From: Lucinisca nassula
Lineage: Eukaryota; Mollusca; Bivalvia; Lucinida; Lucinidae
NCBI GenBank assembly: GCA_963580285.1
Contig: OY757010.1
Span: forward strand, 69,159,659 to 69,223,658
Length of the DNA stretch: 64,000 nucleotides
Direction of reading: 5' to 3'
Under the pieces are notes generated by a model. It had not been told where the DNA came from. It ran no database searches and saw only the letters and a list, made by a program, of their open reading frames with translations. Each line of letters opens with the position of its first letter. Positions within the stretch are counted from its first letter, which is position 1. This document shows positions 35,829 through 46,170 of the stretch, one piece after another. The translations under genes were made by a program, and so were the position numbers.

Positions 35829-36614
35829 ATGCTTTCATTTTTAAGTTCATTACCCGTTTCTGTTTTACGTCTTCTGGACACCGAGGCGAATAAATTCTAC
35901 GATAGTTCTCATCAGTTATATGATGCGGCTCTCTTAACTAGAGGCTATACTCAGCATACTCTCCGTCCTTACATTGATTCTGAAATTAATCATAAACGTC
36001 ATTTCTTCAAAATATCCTTCATTAATAAGGGTATGGATTTTATAGATTTGCCCAGTATCTTCCGTGAGAGATCGGTGCTTTCTTCCATTCCTGCTTATTT
36101 TCAAAATACTGAAACACCTATAATTTGCTATAAATATAACAAACCTGTTAGATCTATCATTTTTAATTTCAATAAACTTGTTTCAGATCTTGATATTGAT
36201 ACTAATACTCCTGATTCATGTGATTGTAAAAACTCAAAGTATTGCTATCCTGCTGCTGGTCATGTAATTACTGGCAATTTGAAAATTATTCCTGATTCTA
36301 GGATAAGGAATATAATTTCTAAAGGACCGAAATATCGGTTTCCTTCTAAAATTGATTTCAGTAAATGTAGAGATGAAATCGCTGCTTCCTTGAATGAATT
36401 CGGTAATCGATGGTGTAAGCGAGAGTATGTTGAGTATAAAGCCCTAAAGGACTGGAAACTTAGCATTTTAAGACTAGTGAATAAACGCATTTCTTTCTAT
36501 TCTCAAAATACTAACTTATTACCTCCTAAGCCCAAGACGTCTTTACGTCATCTTAAACTAGGTATTCAAGAATTTCATAAGAAAAGTAGAAGTAAAACAA
36601 AGATCAGGAATTGA
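35829..36614 (+). pseudogene. Penelope-like ORF, N-terminal part
   Basis: 261 codons from ATG. The segment DSCDCKNSKYCYPAAGHVIT and the following KDWKLSILRLVNKRI fit the region before the reverse transcriptase in mollusc-type Penelope-like ORFs (from memory). The last residues (about SRSKTKIRN) come from the inverted 3' segment, so the natural ORF is cut at about 36585. Confidence 0.7.
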
Positions 36615-36990
36615 TACAATTAACTTACTCCATCCATAAAAGACACCAAAGGGAAAGAAATACAAACATTAAGCGACCAGACCATAATGGAAACCTAAAC
36701 AAAGGAAGGCCATATGGACAGTTACTTTCCCACAAAATGGCCATATGGCCATCCAAAATTAAAAGACACAAGTGATACACACAGTAAGTAACAAACAACA
36801 ACATAAATAAATCGCCACAGAAGAGCCGCCTTGGAACGGTCAGTGGAAGATTTCCACTGGGGGGCTTAAATCGATTTTACGTGGCCACAATCCTCGCCCT
36901 TACTTCCGTCGCGATTTAGACAAATAATTTGTTCAGTCCGCATGAAGGCCTCCTAACTCATCAGTGCAACATCTCCGTGAACACAGAAAT
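36585..36990 (-). repeat. Inverted copy of the Penelope-like 3' terminal segment
   Basis: Reverse complement of about 37700-38117 with very few differences. Together with that segment it flanks the RT fragment as long inverted arms. Confidence 0.9.
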
Positions 36991-37005
36991 CAAAGAACCA
37001 CATAA

Positions 37006-37594
37006 GTTTGTTTTGGCCCCTGCAGACAAGGCCGCTAACAACGTCGTCGTTGTGTGACGGCTCCACTATGTTAACACGCTTAAGCAGGAGCTTGGTGGTA
37101 CTAAGGCCTATGAACTTCAGCCTTTGGCTGAAGAGAGAGCTATAGTAGATAAACATGTTTGTCTTTCAGCCACCAAGTTTGCTGTGTGTGTTAACGAAGG
37201 CCAAGACAAGCTTCCTACGCTATACTGGTTACCAAAACTTCATAAAAAACCTTACAAAGCACGGTTTATTGCAAATTCTAGTTCTTGCACTACCACTGAA
37301 CTTTCTAAATTATTAACTTCCTGTCTTACTGCTATTAAAACGCATGTAATTAAATATTGTGATAAAGTCTTTGAAAGATCAGGAAGAAATCTGTTTTGGT
37401 CTATAAAAAATTCGAATGAGGTTTTAAATAAATTGAAATCTAGACAGTTTCGTGCTTCTAGTCTGTCCACCTACGATTTTTCCACTCTTTACACTACACT
37501 TCCTCATAATCGCTCTGTGAAATCTAGACAGTTTCGTGCTTCTAGTCTGTCCACCTACGATTTTTCCACTCTTTACACTACACTTCCTCATAAT
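37006..37594 (+). pseudogene. Penelope-like reverse transcriptase, partial
   Basis: KFVLAPADKAANN leads to a TGA, then the frame is open with LPTLYWLPKLHKKPYKARFI and STYDFSTLYTTLPH, the early RT motifs and motif A. A 78-bp block (about 37437-37514) is tandemly duplicated at 37515-37592. Motif C is absent. Confidence 0.85.
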
Positions 37595-38118
37595 CGCTCT
37601 GTCTCTGGTCGGGCTCATCGGAGTCTAACTGTTGGTTTTCTTTTGCTCCAGCATTTCAGTGGTTTCTTGCTGTCGAGTCCTCACCGTTGTCTCACCTCTG
37701 TGGTTCTTTGATTTCTGTGTTCACGGAGATGTTGCACTTATGAGTTAGGAGGTCTTCATGCGGACTGAACAAATTATTTGTCTAAATCGCGACGGAAGTA
37801 AGGGCGAGGATTGTGGCCACGTAAAATCGATTTAAGCCCCCCAGTGGAAATCTTCCACTGACCGTTCCAAGGCGGCTCTTCTGTGGCGATTTATTTATGT
37901 TGTTGTTTGTTACTTACTGTGTGTATCACTTGTGTCTTTTAATTTTGGATGGCCATATGGCCATTTTGTGGGAAAGTAACTGTCCATATGGCCTTCCTTT
38001 GTTTAGGTTTCCATTATGGTCTGGTCGCTTAATGTTTGTATTTCTTTCCCTTTGGTGTCTTTTATGGATGGAGTAAGTTAATTGTATCAATTCCTGATCT
38101 TTGTTTTACTTCTACTTT

Positions 38119-38691
38119 GAGCAGTTGCAGGACAATTTTCTTGAAAGGTTTGAAAATGGAATTGACAGAGTGTTCAGTTATTCTGAATTCCTGGAACTGT
38201 CACAGGGGTCAGACAGTGTTGACTGCTACATTGAGAAAGTGTTGAAATGTGGGAGAAAACTGAAGAAATCAGATACTGAGCTGATGGATAAAATTGTGCA
38301 TGGTCTCAGCAAAGAAGTTAAGAACTTTGTTGTGGTGAAGGAGGCTAAAAACCTTGAACAAGTGACCAAATATGCACGCATGGGGCAGTCACTTGTAAAT
38401 GGTGAATCATCAAAAGTGTTCGGTTTGATCAAGGGTCGAAATGAACAATCGGGAAACTTTGTCAGTGATAGTGATTCTCACTATACTCAGAGGAGACCAA
38501 CGCCAGCAGCTGGACAGCGCCGACATCATTACCAGGATCAACGACAGAGGAGGCCATTCCAGGAGAATTGTGAACACTGTGGTAGGTGCACTCACATTTC
38601 TTCTACATGCAAATTTAAGAATGCAAAGTGCTATCAGTGTCATCAGTATGGTCATCTCGCCCGTATGCATCGTCCGTATTATAAGAAATAG
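38119..38691 (+). pseudogene. gag, 3' part with two zinc knuckles
   Basis: Resumes with EQLQDNFLERFENGIDRVFS and continues to two nucleic-acid-binding zinc knuckles: CEHCGRCTHISSTC (C-x2-C-x4-H-x4-C) and CYQCHQYGHLARMH, whose last cysteine is replaced by histidine. It ends at TAG (38689). The same frame stays open for 31 codons beyond, to TAA at 38785, and is the frame of pol. Confidence 0.88.
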
Positions 38692-39099
38692 GGACTCGCG
38701 CCTGTCCCTAAGGGTTCTGGGGATGGGCACAAAAGGGGAAATAATGCAAACATGGGATCTGAGGCTGATGTTTGCATTGGTAAATAAAAATCCAAAATGA
38801 GTTCCTTTAAGAGCAATGAAAACATTCATAAGAAAGAAGATGGGTCATACTACGTAGTTTCGGCTAATAAAGCCTCATCAGTGACCCTGTAATGATCCAG
38901 CAAAGAAAGCCAGGGGAAACATACTGCAATTTTGCGAATTTCGAACAGGCAGTCGACTCAAAGACTGACACAATTAATCAGAATGGGGTCCAAACAAACA
39001 AAAACCTGTCTAGAATTTGAGTCTAAACCAATATTTTTTTTTTTTCCTGATTTCTCAGAATATTCACGCTGATCTCAAAGGACCAAAAGTAAAATATAA
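38692..39099 (+). other. gag-pol junction with several stops
   Basis: Stops in the gag/pol frame at 38689, 38785, 39070 and 39097. Bases 38850-38892 (TAGTTTCGGCTAATAAAGCC) match a dispersed repeat at 52915 and 53490 (see findings). Confidence 0.6.
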
Positions 39100-42000
39100 A
39101 CTGCTTACAAGATTGGGGAAGAGAAGAATTTGATTGATGTAAGGCTTGGGAAATTTTCTGTTGCAGCTATGTTAGATTGTGGTGCCTCCATTTCCTGCTT
39201 GAGCCTCGATATGTACAAAAGAAGTGGCTTGGTTAAAGAATATGACATGGAACAGTCAGATGTACATGCGGCTCAGACAGTAGATGGTAGTCATATGAAA
39301 ATTTTGGGGAAAATCAGCATTCCTATGACTATTTGTAGGCTAGCATTAACCCAAACCTTCTATGTTTTTAAGAAATTAAATCAGTCTGTTATTCTGGGTA
39401 GAGACTTTTTGAAAGAACAGAAAGCCCATGTAGATTATGAAAAAGATATTCTAGAAATTCAGGGTGGGTTAGTGACGGCTCAAATGTTCTCTTCTCCTCA
39501 TAAGTCAGGACTGGCCCGTTTAGTAAACAGAATAAGTATTCCACCTCAGTCTGCTACTATAGCCAAAGTCAAAGTCAGAAATTCTGATATCAAAGGTCTG
39601 ACTTTAATTGAGCCAATTAGAACTTTGCCCTCCAAACAACAAGTTATAGGAGCCCGAGCAGTTGCAAAAATGAGAAATGAACAAACCTGTGTTCAGATTC
39701 TAAATCCTACACACGAATGGGTTTATTTGAAAGCAAATGAGCCTGTTGCTAGAGTAGACTCCATTGAAAAGAATGCAATATTGTGTGAGATAGATGACAG
39801 TCCTTCCACATGTGAATCAGATATCATGAGCCAACATATGCAGTCACAAACAGGCAATACACCATCAGATACAGACACTGCACATTCTAATGTAAGCAAT
39901 ACACAATCTCCATCACACCATGAGACCCATATTCCTCTTATCAATAAATTGCAGACAGACAAACAATACATTAAAATAGCGAACTCCATAGGGCTCGACC
40001 TATCAGATTCCACATTATCTGAGGAGCAGAAGAATAAACTATTAGTATTAATTGGCAAGAACAGGGATGTGTTTGCTACCTGTACAGCAGAACTAGGTCA
40101 CACAAATCTTTATCCCCATAAGATAATTACCCAAGATGCCCCACCAGTGAGAAGGCCACAGTACAGAACAACGCCAGAACAAAAGGCGGAAATAGAAAGA
40201 CAAACCCAAGAATTAGAAGAACATGGAATCATTTCTAAGTCAAATACTTTGTGGCAGGCACCTGTACTCCTAGTGAAAAAGAAAAGTGGTGATTATCGTT
40301 TTGCCGTGGATTTTAGAGGTCTCAATAAAGTGACACACCCTATAAATTTCCCAATAACCCATTTTCAGGATGTGGTTGACTGCTTAGGCCAAGCCAAAGC
40401 GAGCATATACACAGTGCTCGATATGGCTCAAGGATTTTTCCAGTTACCGTTAGATCCCGAGACAAAGCATAAGACTGGGTTTGTGACTCATCAAGGTGTC
40501 TGGGAATTTAATAGGCTACCCTTTGGCCTTATGAATAGTCCAATGGCATTTTCTATGGTCATGACGGAAGTGTTACGTGGGTTCAGTTACAAATTCGCAC
40601 TGACCTACATAGACGATTGTCTGATATTCAGCAAAGGTTTCGAAGAACACTTAGTTCATCTGTCACAAGTGTTTGATCGCTTTCGAAAAGCAAACTTAAA
40701 ATTGAAGCCTAGCAAATGCCATTTTGCTGCCAAAGAGGTCAAATGTCTTGGTCATCGGTTTACGCAAGAAGGTATCGGAGTAGATAATGAGAAGACTGCT
40801 GCCGTGGTTGACTTTCCAACTCCGAAAAACCAGACTGAAGTCAGGTCTTTCCTTGGTCTCTCTGGCTACTATCGCCGCTTTGTACAGGGCTATGCAGAAA
40901 TAGCAAGACCACTGAACCAGTTGCTGAGAAAGGATTCCAAGTGGGAGTGGACAGAACAGTGTGAGACTGCCTTCAAGAAACTGAAAGAAAAATTGACGTC
41001 CCCACCTATTCTTGCATTTCCTGACTTCTCCGAAGACTCCAGATTCCTGCTCTATACCGATGCCAGTCATCAATCGATTGGCTACGTGCTAGGACAGCAG
41101 GACAAGCGAGGACGTGAGGTTGTCATAGGCTATGCAGGAAGGTCTCTCCGGCCAGCTGAGAGAAATTGGGGTATTAGCGACTTAGAAGGTCTAGCTCTGG
41201 TTGAAGGCATTCGCTATTTCCACACATATCTGGCTAACAGACCATTCACAGTGTACACCGACCATATTGCCTTGAGGACTTTGAAGGAAAATAAGTCAAC
41301 AGGCCGCCTTGGAAGATGGGCTGTGTTTTTACAGGGCTACCAGTATGAAGTAGTCTACAAAAGTGGAAAACACCATGGCAATGCCGATGGGGTGAGTAGG
41401 CGAAAGTATGATGAGAAGCCGCAACACACAGACTTTGAAGCAGATGACCCGCCAATTGATCCACAGGTGTGTTCAGTTAATGTGTCCAGTACTGCAGAAT
41501 ACAAGGAATACACATTACACTTCTCAGAGACTGAACTGCCCCAGGTGAACCACTTGAAAACCCGCTGTAAGGCAGACACATTATCTGAAATGATTGCTGC
41601 TATAGATACCTACCAGCAGATGGACCCAATGGACTACTTATCAGAAATCAGTGATATGACAGCTGACAAACTTAGGCAAGCCCAAATTGCAGATAGTGAT
41701 TTTACGGCAATGTTCGCCTATAAAGAAAATGGCAAGGTATCTGAAGAGCGTGATGCAGCACACAAACTTATAGCAGAGTCACAGTTCTATGAGGTTGACA
41801 GTGGCGTGTTATACCATTTGTACTATCCACGGACAAAAGGACACAAATGGACAGACGTGAAGAAACAACTAGCTGTTCCGCACAAACTCAGGGACGCCGT
41901 GCTAAAATCCTACCATGACGCACTATCTGCAGGTCACTATGGTACTGAGAGAACCTATGAGGCAATACGCATGAAATATTTCTGGCCGTCTATGTTTAAG

Positions 42001-43200
42001 GACATCAAGATATATTGTCAGACATGTGAGCCATGCCAAAGGACCAAGCGGTATGTTCACCCAAGAAAAGCAGAATTACAGCCACTCCCAATAGGTGAGG
42101 TCTTTTCAAGAGTCCATATGGATCTTCTCGGACCTCTGCCAGCAAGTGAACAGAAGTATCGCTACATATTCCTGGTGTGTGATTCGTTCTCAAAATGGTG
42201 TGAGGCTTATCCGCTGTATACTATGGAAGCTAAAGAGGTAGCCTGGAAACTGTATGAGGAGTGGATCTGCAGATTTGGCTGTATGAATTCAATCCTGACA
42301 GACAGGGGAAGTAACTTCATGTCGGCTCTCATGAAAGAACTGTGCAGTATATTCCAGATCAGCAAGATAAGTACAAGTTCGTACCATGCCGCTACAAACT
42401 CAGCTGCAGAAAAGATGAACAGTGTTATACTGCAGAAGCTGCGCATATACTGCAACAAGAATCAAACTGACTGGCCACAACTACTCCCCAGTATAATGAT
42501 GAGTTATCGTATGTCACCCTCAGTTTACTCTACAAAATACTCCCCCTACTATGTCGTTTTTGGTAGAGAATGCAGACTTCCACTAGATACAGCACTCATT
42601 CCTACAACAACAGCAGGCACCACTGCTGAGGACCATCTGCGGTACATAATTGAGAACCAAAAAGTGTGTCGAGAACTGGTGAAGGAAAACATCAAAGCAG
42701 CTCAGGCAAAGTACAAGAAACAATATGACAAGAATGCTGACACACCAGATTTTAGGGTTAGAGACAGTGTATGGCTCTACAACCCAAAGACAGTGCCTGG
42801 CTTGACACCGAAGTTAACAGCCAGATGGTATGGGCCTTACTACATCACTGAGAAGACAGGACCAACAAACTACCGGCTTCGGGATCTTAACACCCACAAA
42901 GTAATCAAAAATGTTGTCCACTCAGACCGACTAAAGCCATACTATAACCCAGCTCTTAGACCAACCAACATTCCAGAGGCATATTTACGGCAGCTGCCAG
43001 AGCCATTAGAACTGGAAGATGAGAACAAGACAGAGCTGCAGAGACCAGTACAGCAAAAGGAGGTACAGAGAAATAATAATACAGAAGAAACAAAAGAAGC
43101 AGAGGACATTCAAAACAACAAACAAACGAAAACCATAGCTCCTCCAGGTGACCCAAAAGACTGGGAAATAGAGAAAATTCTCAAAGGTTCACATTGCTGA
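39100..43200 (+). CDS. pol: pol polyprotein: protease, reverse transcriptase, RNase H, integrase
   Basis: Open from 39100 to TGA at 43198. The first plausible in-frame residues precede 39130, and no ATG is near, so pol is probably made as a fusion with gag. Protease active site AMLDCGAS (39175-39189; the usual D-T/S-G is D-C-G-A here). RT has LDMAQGFFQLPL and YIDDCLIF (40606-40617). RNase H has LLYTDASHQSIGYVLG. Integrase has the H-H-C-C zinc finger (HYGTERTYEAI ... CQTCEPC), then the acidic triad in VHMDLLG, ILTDRGSNF and AAEKMNS. The C-terminus enters a chromodomain-like fold (WEIEKILKG) and stops. Intact over 1,350 codons, consistent with a young element. Confidence 0.95.
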   Translation, partial: TAYKIGEEKNLIDVRLGKFSVAAMLDCGASISCLSLDMYKRSGLVKEYDMEQSDVHAAQTVDGSHMKILGKISIPMTICRLALTQTFYVFKKLNQSVILGRDFLKEQKAHVDYEKDILEIQGGLVTAQMFSSPHKSGLARLVNRISIPPQSATIAKVKVRNSDIKGLTLIEPIRTLPSKQQVIGARAVAKMRNEQTCVQILNPTHEWVYLKANEPVARVDSIEKNAILCEIDDSPSTCESDIMSQHMQSQTGNTPSDTDTAHSNVSNTQSPSHHETHIPLINKLQTDKQYIKIANSIGLDLSDSTLSEEQKNKLLVLIGKNRDVFATCTAELGHTNLYPHKIITQDAPPVRRPQYRTTPEQKAEIERQTQELEEHGIISKSNTLWQAPVLLVKKKSGDYRFAVDFRGLNKVTHPINFPITHFQDVVDCLGQAKASIYTVLDMAQGFFQLPLDPETKHKTGFVTHQGVWEFNRLPFGLMNSPMAFSMVMTEVLRGFSYKFALTYIDDCLIFSKGFEEHLVHLSQVFDRFRKANLKLKPSKCHFAAKEVKCLGHRFTQEGIGVDNEKTAAVVDFPTPKNQTEVRSFLGLSGYYRRFVQGYAEIARPLNQLLRKDSKWEWTEQCETAFKKLKEKLTSPPILAFPDFSEDSRFLLYTDASHQSIGYVLGQQDKRGREVVIGYAGRSLRPAERNWGISDLEGLALVEGIRYFHTYLANRPFTVYTDHIALRTLKENKSTGRLGRWAVFLQGYQYEVVYKSGKHHGNADGVSRRKYDEKPQHTDFEADDPPIDPQVCSVNVSSTAEYKEYTLHFSETELPQVNHLKTRCKADTLSEMIAAIDTYQQMDPMDYLSEISDMTADKLRQAQIADSDFTAMFAYKENGKVSEERDAAHKLIAESQFYEVDSGVLYHLYYPRTKGHKWTDVKKQLAVPHKLRDAVLKSYHDALSAGHYGTERTYEAIRMKYFWPSMFKDIKIYCQTCEPCQRTKRYVHPRKAELQPLPIGEVFSRVHMDLLGPLPASEQKYRYIFLVCDSFSKWCEAYPLYTMEAKEVAWKLYEEWICRFGCMNSILTDRGSNFMSALMKELCSIFQISKISTSSYHAATNSAAEKMNSVILQKLRIYCNKNQTDWPQLLPSIMMSYRMSPSVYSTKYSPYYVVFGRECRLPLDTALIPTTTAGTTAEDHLRYIIENQKVCRELVKENIKAAQAKYKKQYDKNADTPDFRVRDSVWLYNPKTVPGLTPKLTARWYGPYYITEKTGPTNYRLRDLNTHKVIKNVVHSDRLKPYYNPALRPTNIPEAYLRQLPEPLELEDENKTELQRPVQQKEVQRNNNTEETKEAEDIQNNKQTKTIAPPGDPKDWEIEKILKGSHC

Positions 43201-43368
43201 GGACGCATGGTTTACAAGGTGAAATTCAGAAATAAGAAGAATGAAAACTCTAAAACTGAATGGGTGTATGCAGAAGATTTGCCAATGGAGTTGAGAAAAG
43301 ACTTCCACATCAAATACACATTCTCTGGGAAGCGCCGTAAAAAGGTCAGTCCCAGACCAACAGCCTAG
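43201..43368 (+). pseudogene. Chromodomain-like pol tail beyond a premature stop
   Basis: In the same frame after TGA, 55 codons stay open to TAG at 43366, including MVYKVKFRNKKNENSKTEWV and AEDLPMEL. With WEIEKILKG just before the stop this gives the chromodomain pattern: hydrophobic-E-K-I-L, then Y-x-V-K-F, then W-x-x-x-x-x-L. The stop is most simply one C-to-T change in CGA. Chromodomains guide integrase to marked chromatin. Confidence 0.75.
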
Positions 43369-44512
43369 CTAATACACCAAATTACCATACACATACTACA
43401 CTCCAGAATATAGCCAATTAACACATTATATGAACAAGATGAGACAAGGCAAATAAGAAGCCCATACACAATATCCATATGTGAAGTGCTAAATGGCTCA
43501 AGTTTGGTTAGATCTCATTTATTTTTTGTATTGTGAAAAGAAAAAAAAAATCAAAATTAAATCTGATCAGTAAATTTTAATTACCAGTGCAAAAGGGGGT
43601 GGTCCACAATCAAAACAAAATATAAATTTGACCTTTCTTAACTATTTTCAACCTCGCTATTTGGAAAAATTGTTTTATGTAAACCTAAGTTACACTGAAA
43701 ATTCAACAGGGAGAAGAGAATATCAGATAGCAAAACAAAGAGAAGGGTAATATGACCGAAGTAAGGCGCAGGGCAATTAAGGTTGTCAGAATATTGACTA
43801 TAAGAACATTGCACCTGGCGGACACACCCTAGGAATTGGTACTTAGGTAGGGCTTAGAGATGGGGTACAAAGGGGAACCCAAAAGAAAAACCAGATTTAC
43901 ATTCATTGTGTTAACTTTAAGAAATAGGGAGATGTAGTATCGATTAGAGCACATAGCATTCTTAAAATTGTATTTGAAGTATGTGATTGTACCTATATAT
44001 GTGTTGTTTATGAAACAGTGATTAAGAAATTGAGTGATGTTTGAAAAATTTGTGTTGTGCAGGGAGAATGTTCAAAGTGAAAGGGACACTGTCTTAATAT
44101 GTTTTTTTTATGTGGTGATAGAGACACTGTTTATCCCATTTTATCAGTGACATCAATGAAAGAGACATGATGAAAAGCCACTTAAATTGAAACAAAAAAA
44201 AACTGGTACAATTTCAAAGTGAAGATAAGTTGCACAGAGACAGTGACACAATTTAATAATGCAAGAGTCATTATAGTCATAAAAAGTTATATATTTTGTT
44301 GATTTAAAATGTCATATGTGCATGTATATATTTTGCTTTTCTTTATAGCAGCATGCATTGTATCTGTCCATCTGGAGAGAAAGAGTGTGATAGAGAGTGT
44401 CAAGATACTCAGAGTTAAAATGTTTCACATTCATCTTAGTTTAATGTACATACATTTAAAACTGTAAAGTTATTCATAAGTTTGCGGAGCAAACTTGTTG
44501 GGGGCCATTGCA
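43369..44512 (+). other. Non-coding region before the 3' LTR, with a PPT-like site
   Basis: About 1.1 kb without coding signal. AAGAAATAGGGAGA at 43919-43932 followed by TGTAGTAT looks like a polypurine tract and LTR start, although the duplicated LTR sequence begins only at 44513. A second candidate tract, TTGTTGGGGGCC, lies at about 44496-44507. Confidence 0.6.
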
Positions 44513-45284
44513 TGTGTCACCGAGTCATTTTAGTTGCAAATGAAATCAAAAAAAAAAAAAAAAAAAAAAAAGGAAAATTAAAAATCAAAATAATGTTTCA
44601 AAAATGTATATAATTTCATATGTTTAGGTCAGGTATATATGGTAGAGTCATTAAGAAAAGAGAAGCACTTGGCTGCAGTAAGACCATACTTGTTATGCTA
44701 TTTTGTAAATCAGGCGGAACTATTTTCAGTAGGGGCTGCAGTTAAATCACAATTATTAAGACATTTAGTAAATCAGGTGGAACTATTTTCATCAGGGAGT
44801 CTGGAGTTTTTGTCTTCCCAACAATGATAAGTAGGTGCTAATTTCCTTTAATGTCTAATGATGCTGAAGGATTGATATGGATAAGAGGCTGAATATAACT
44901 GACCACTCAGAGAGCTGTACAGAAACCTGTTAATTAATTAATTATGAGTATAGGGAGAGAGAGGCATGGTGATTGGTGAAGGAGGAGTCAAGTAGCAAGT
45001 GACAAGAAAGAAAGACAGTCATGTGATCTAGGAGAAAAAGGAGGAAGAACCTTGAATTTAAAAAGTTCTTCAGTTTAAAAATTTTAGGCAAACTGTTTAG
45101 ACGGAAATTCATGTTTGAAATTATGAAATTGAAATAGAATAAAAGAAATCTAAATTGTAACTTTGAGATTGTGAGAAAGAACCAAAGATGGACATAGGAA
45201 ATTTAAGAAAATAAAATACTGAAAACAATAAAATAGAAAACACACAGAGACTTCCATTTGTCGCTATTTAATTCCCCGGTGATA
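44513..45284 (+). mobile_element. 3' LTR of the Gypsy-type element
   Basis: 772 bp, collinear with 33833-34602. It should hold promoter and polyadenylation signals, but I cannot place them. Confidence 0.9.
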
Positions 45285-45512
45285 CTCACAAATATAATAA
45301 TCCTTGGTTTTGACTGGATTATTAAATGAAACTAGTTCCTTAGGATCCACCAGACCAATAGCTCACAAATATAGTATCCTTGGTTTTGACTGGATTATTA
45401 AATGAAACTAGTTCCTTAGGATCCACCAGACCAATAGTTCACAAATATAATAATCCTTGGTTTTGACTGGATTATTAAATGAAACTAGTTCCTTAGGATC
45501 CACCAGACCAAT
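45285..45512 (+). repeat. 77-bp tandem repeat, three copies, right of the LTR element
   Basis: CTCACAAATATAATAATCCT to CCACCAGACCAAT. Continues the array broken at 33831. Confidence 0.93.
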
Positions 45513-45523
45513 TTGACTGAATT

Positions 45524-45686
45524 ATTAACTCTTTTTGTACCAAATGCAATCTTCCTCCTTATATATAGCAGGAGTTCATTTCAAAATTTAGGGGTGACAG
45601 GTTGTGTTTTCATCAAAATTTATTTGGAAAATGACTGAACTTTTAGCAAATACCCGTTTTGGGGTTTCCGGAACAAAATGGGTTGA
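45524..45686 (+). mobile_element. Family A MITE lacking the hairpin
   Basis: TTAACTCTTTTTGTACCAAA to GGAACAAAATGGGTTGAA. The core between GCAAA and TACCCG is cleanly gone. Confidence 0.85.
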
Positions 45687-45871
45687 ATGAATCTTTAACT
45701 CTTAACCTGCCGAGAAAAATATCTGAGATGGCGGCTAACCCTTTTATGGAGGTGGTTCACTGCCTTCCAATTTAGTTCGAATTTAGTCAAATGGCCCAGT
45801 CAACACCATGTAGATCATATCAAGCTAGCCATATTTTACCAGGACAGGCTTGCATAAGGAGTATTTGTTTT

Positions 45872-46170
45872 CGTTTTGTTTGATTTTAGGTTTAACATCC
45901 CCTTCAACACTGTATAGGTAATTTTGGAGACGTTGCTCCCAATTTTGTGGGACTTTTACCTGACATTGAGATGAAATGACATCTCAAGCCCTGTTGCCCA
46001 ATGATACCAATAGGGTTTATAAGCATGGACGGTCTGACCCGCACTGCTTTGCCTGGACAGGCTTAGATCCTCTAATTGTTTTACCAGTACTTGTGTGCGG
46101 TCGGTTTCAGCTCTGTGTGGAAGCATCATGCAGCCAATCTATTTATTCAAGCCCCGATGGGCGGGGGACG
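45872..46170 (+). repeat. Dispersed repeat family E
   Basis: TTTAACATCCCCTTCAACAC to AAGCCCCGATGGGCGGGG. Confidence 0.8.

Larger units (their letters stand above)
34934..38118 (+). mobile_element. Penelope-like element, rearranged, inserted in gag
   Basis: Order: end of an ORF with a GIY-YIG nuclease domain (34934-35792), then the N-terminal part of a second ORF copy (35829-36585), then the inverted 3' terminal segment (36585-36990), then a partial reverse transcriptase (37006-37594), then the 3' terminal segment in direct orientation (37596-38118). Penelope-like elements encode RT plus GIY-YIG and often integrate as partial tandem copies with inverted pieces. The RT catalytic Y-x-D-D part is missing, so the copy is dead. 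Confidence 0.85.
33833..45284 (+). mobile_element. Ty3/Gypsy LTR retrotransposon with chromodomain-like tail, interrupted by a Penelope-like element
   Basis: 11.45 kb in all, about 8.3 kb without the inserted element. Order: LTR, short leader, gag (split), pol with protease, reverse transcriptase, RNase H and integrase, a chromodomain-like C-terminus beyond a stop codon, about 1.1 kb of non-coding DNA, LTR. The protease-RT-RNase H-integrase order marks Ty3/Gypsy. LTR similarity of about 99% means a recent insertion, although gag is disrupted, so this copy can only move if helped in trans. Confidence 0.95.
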
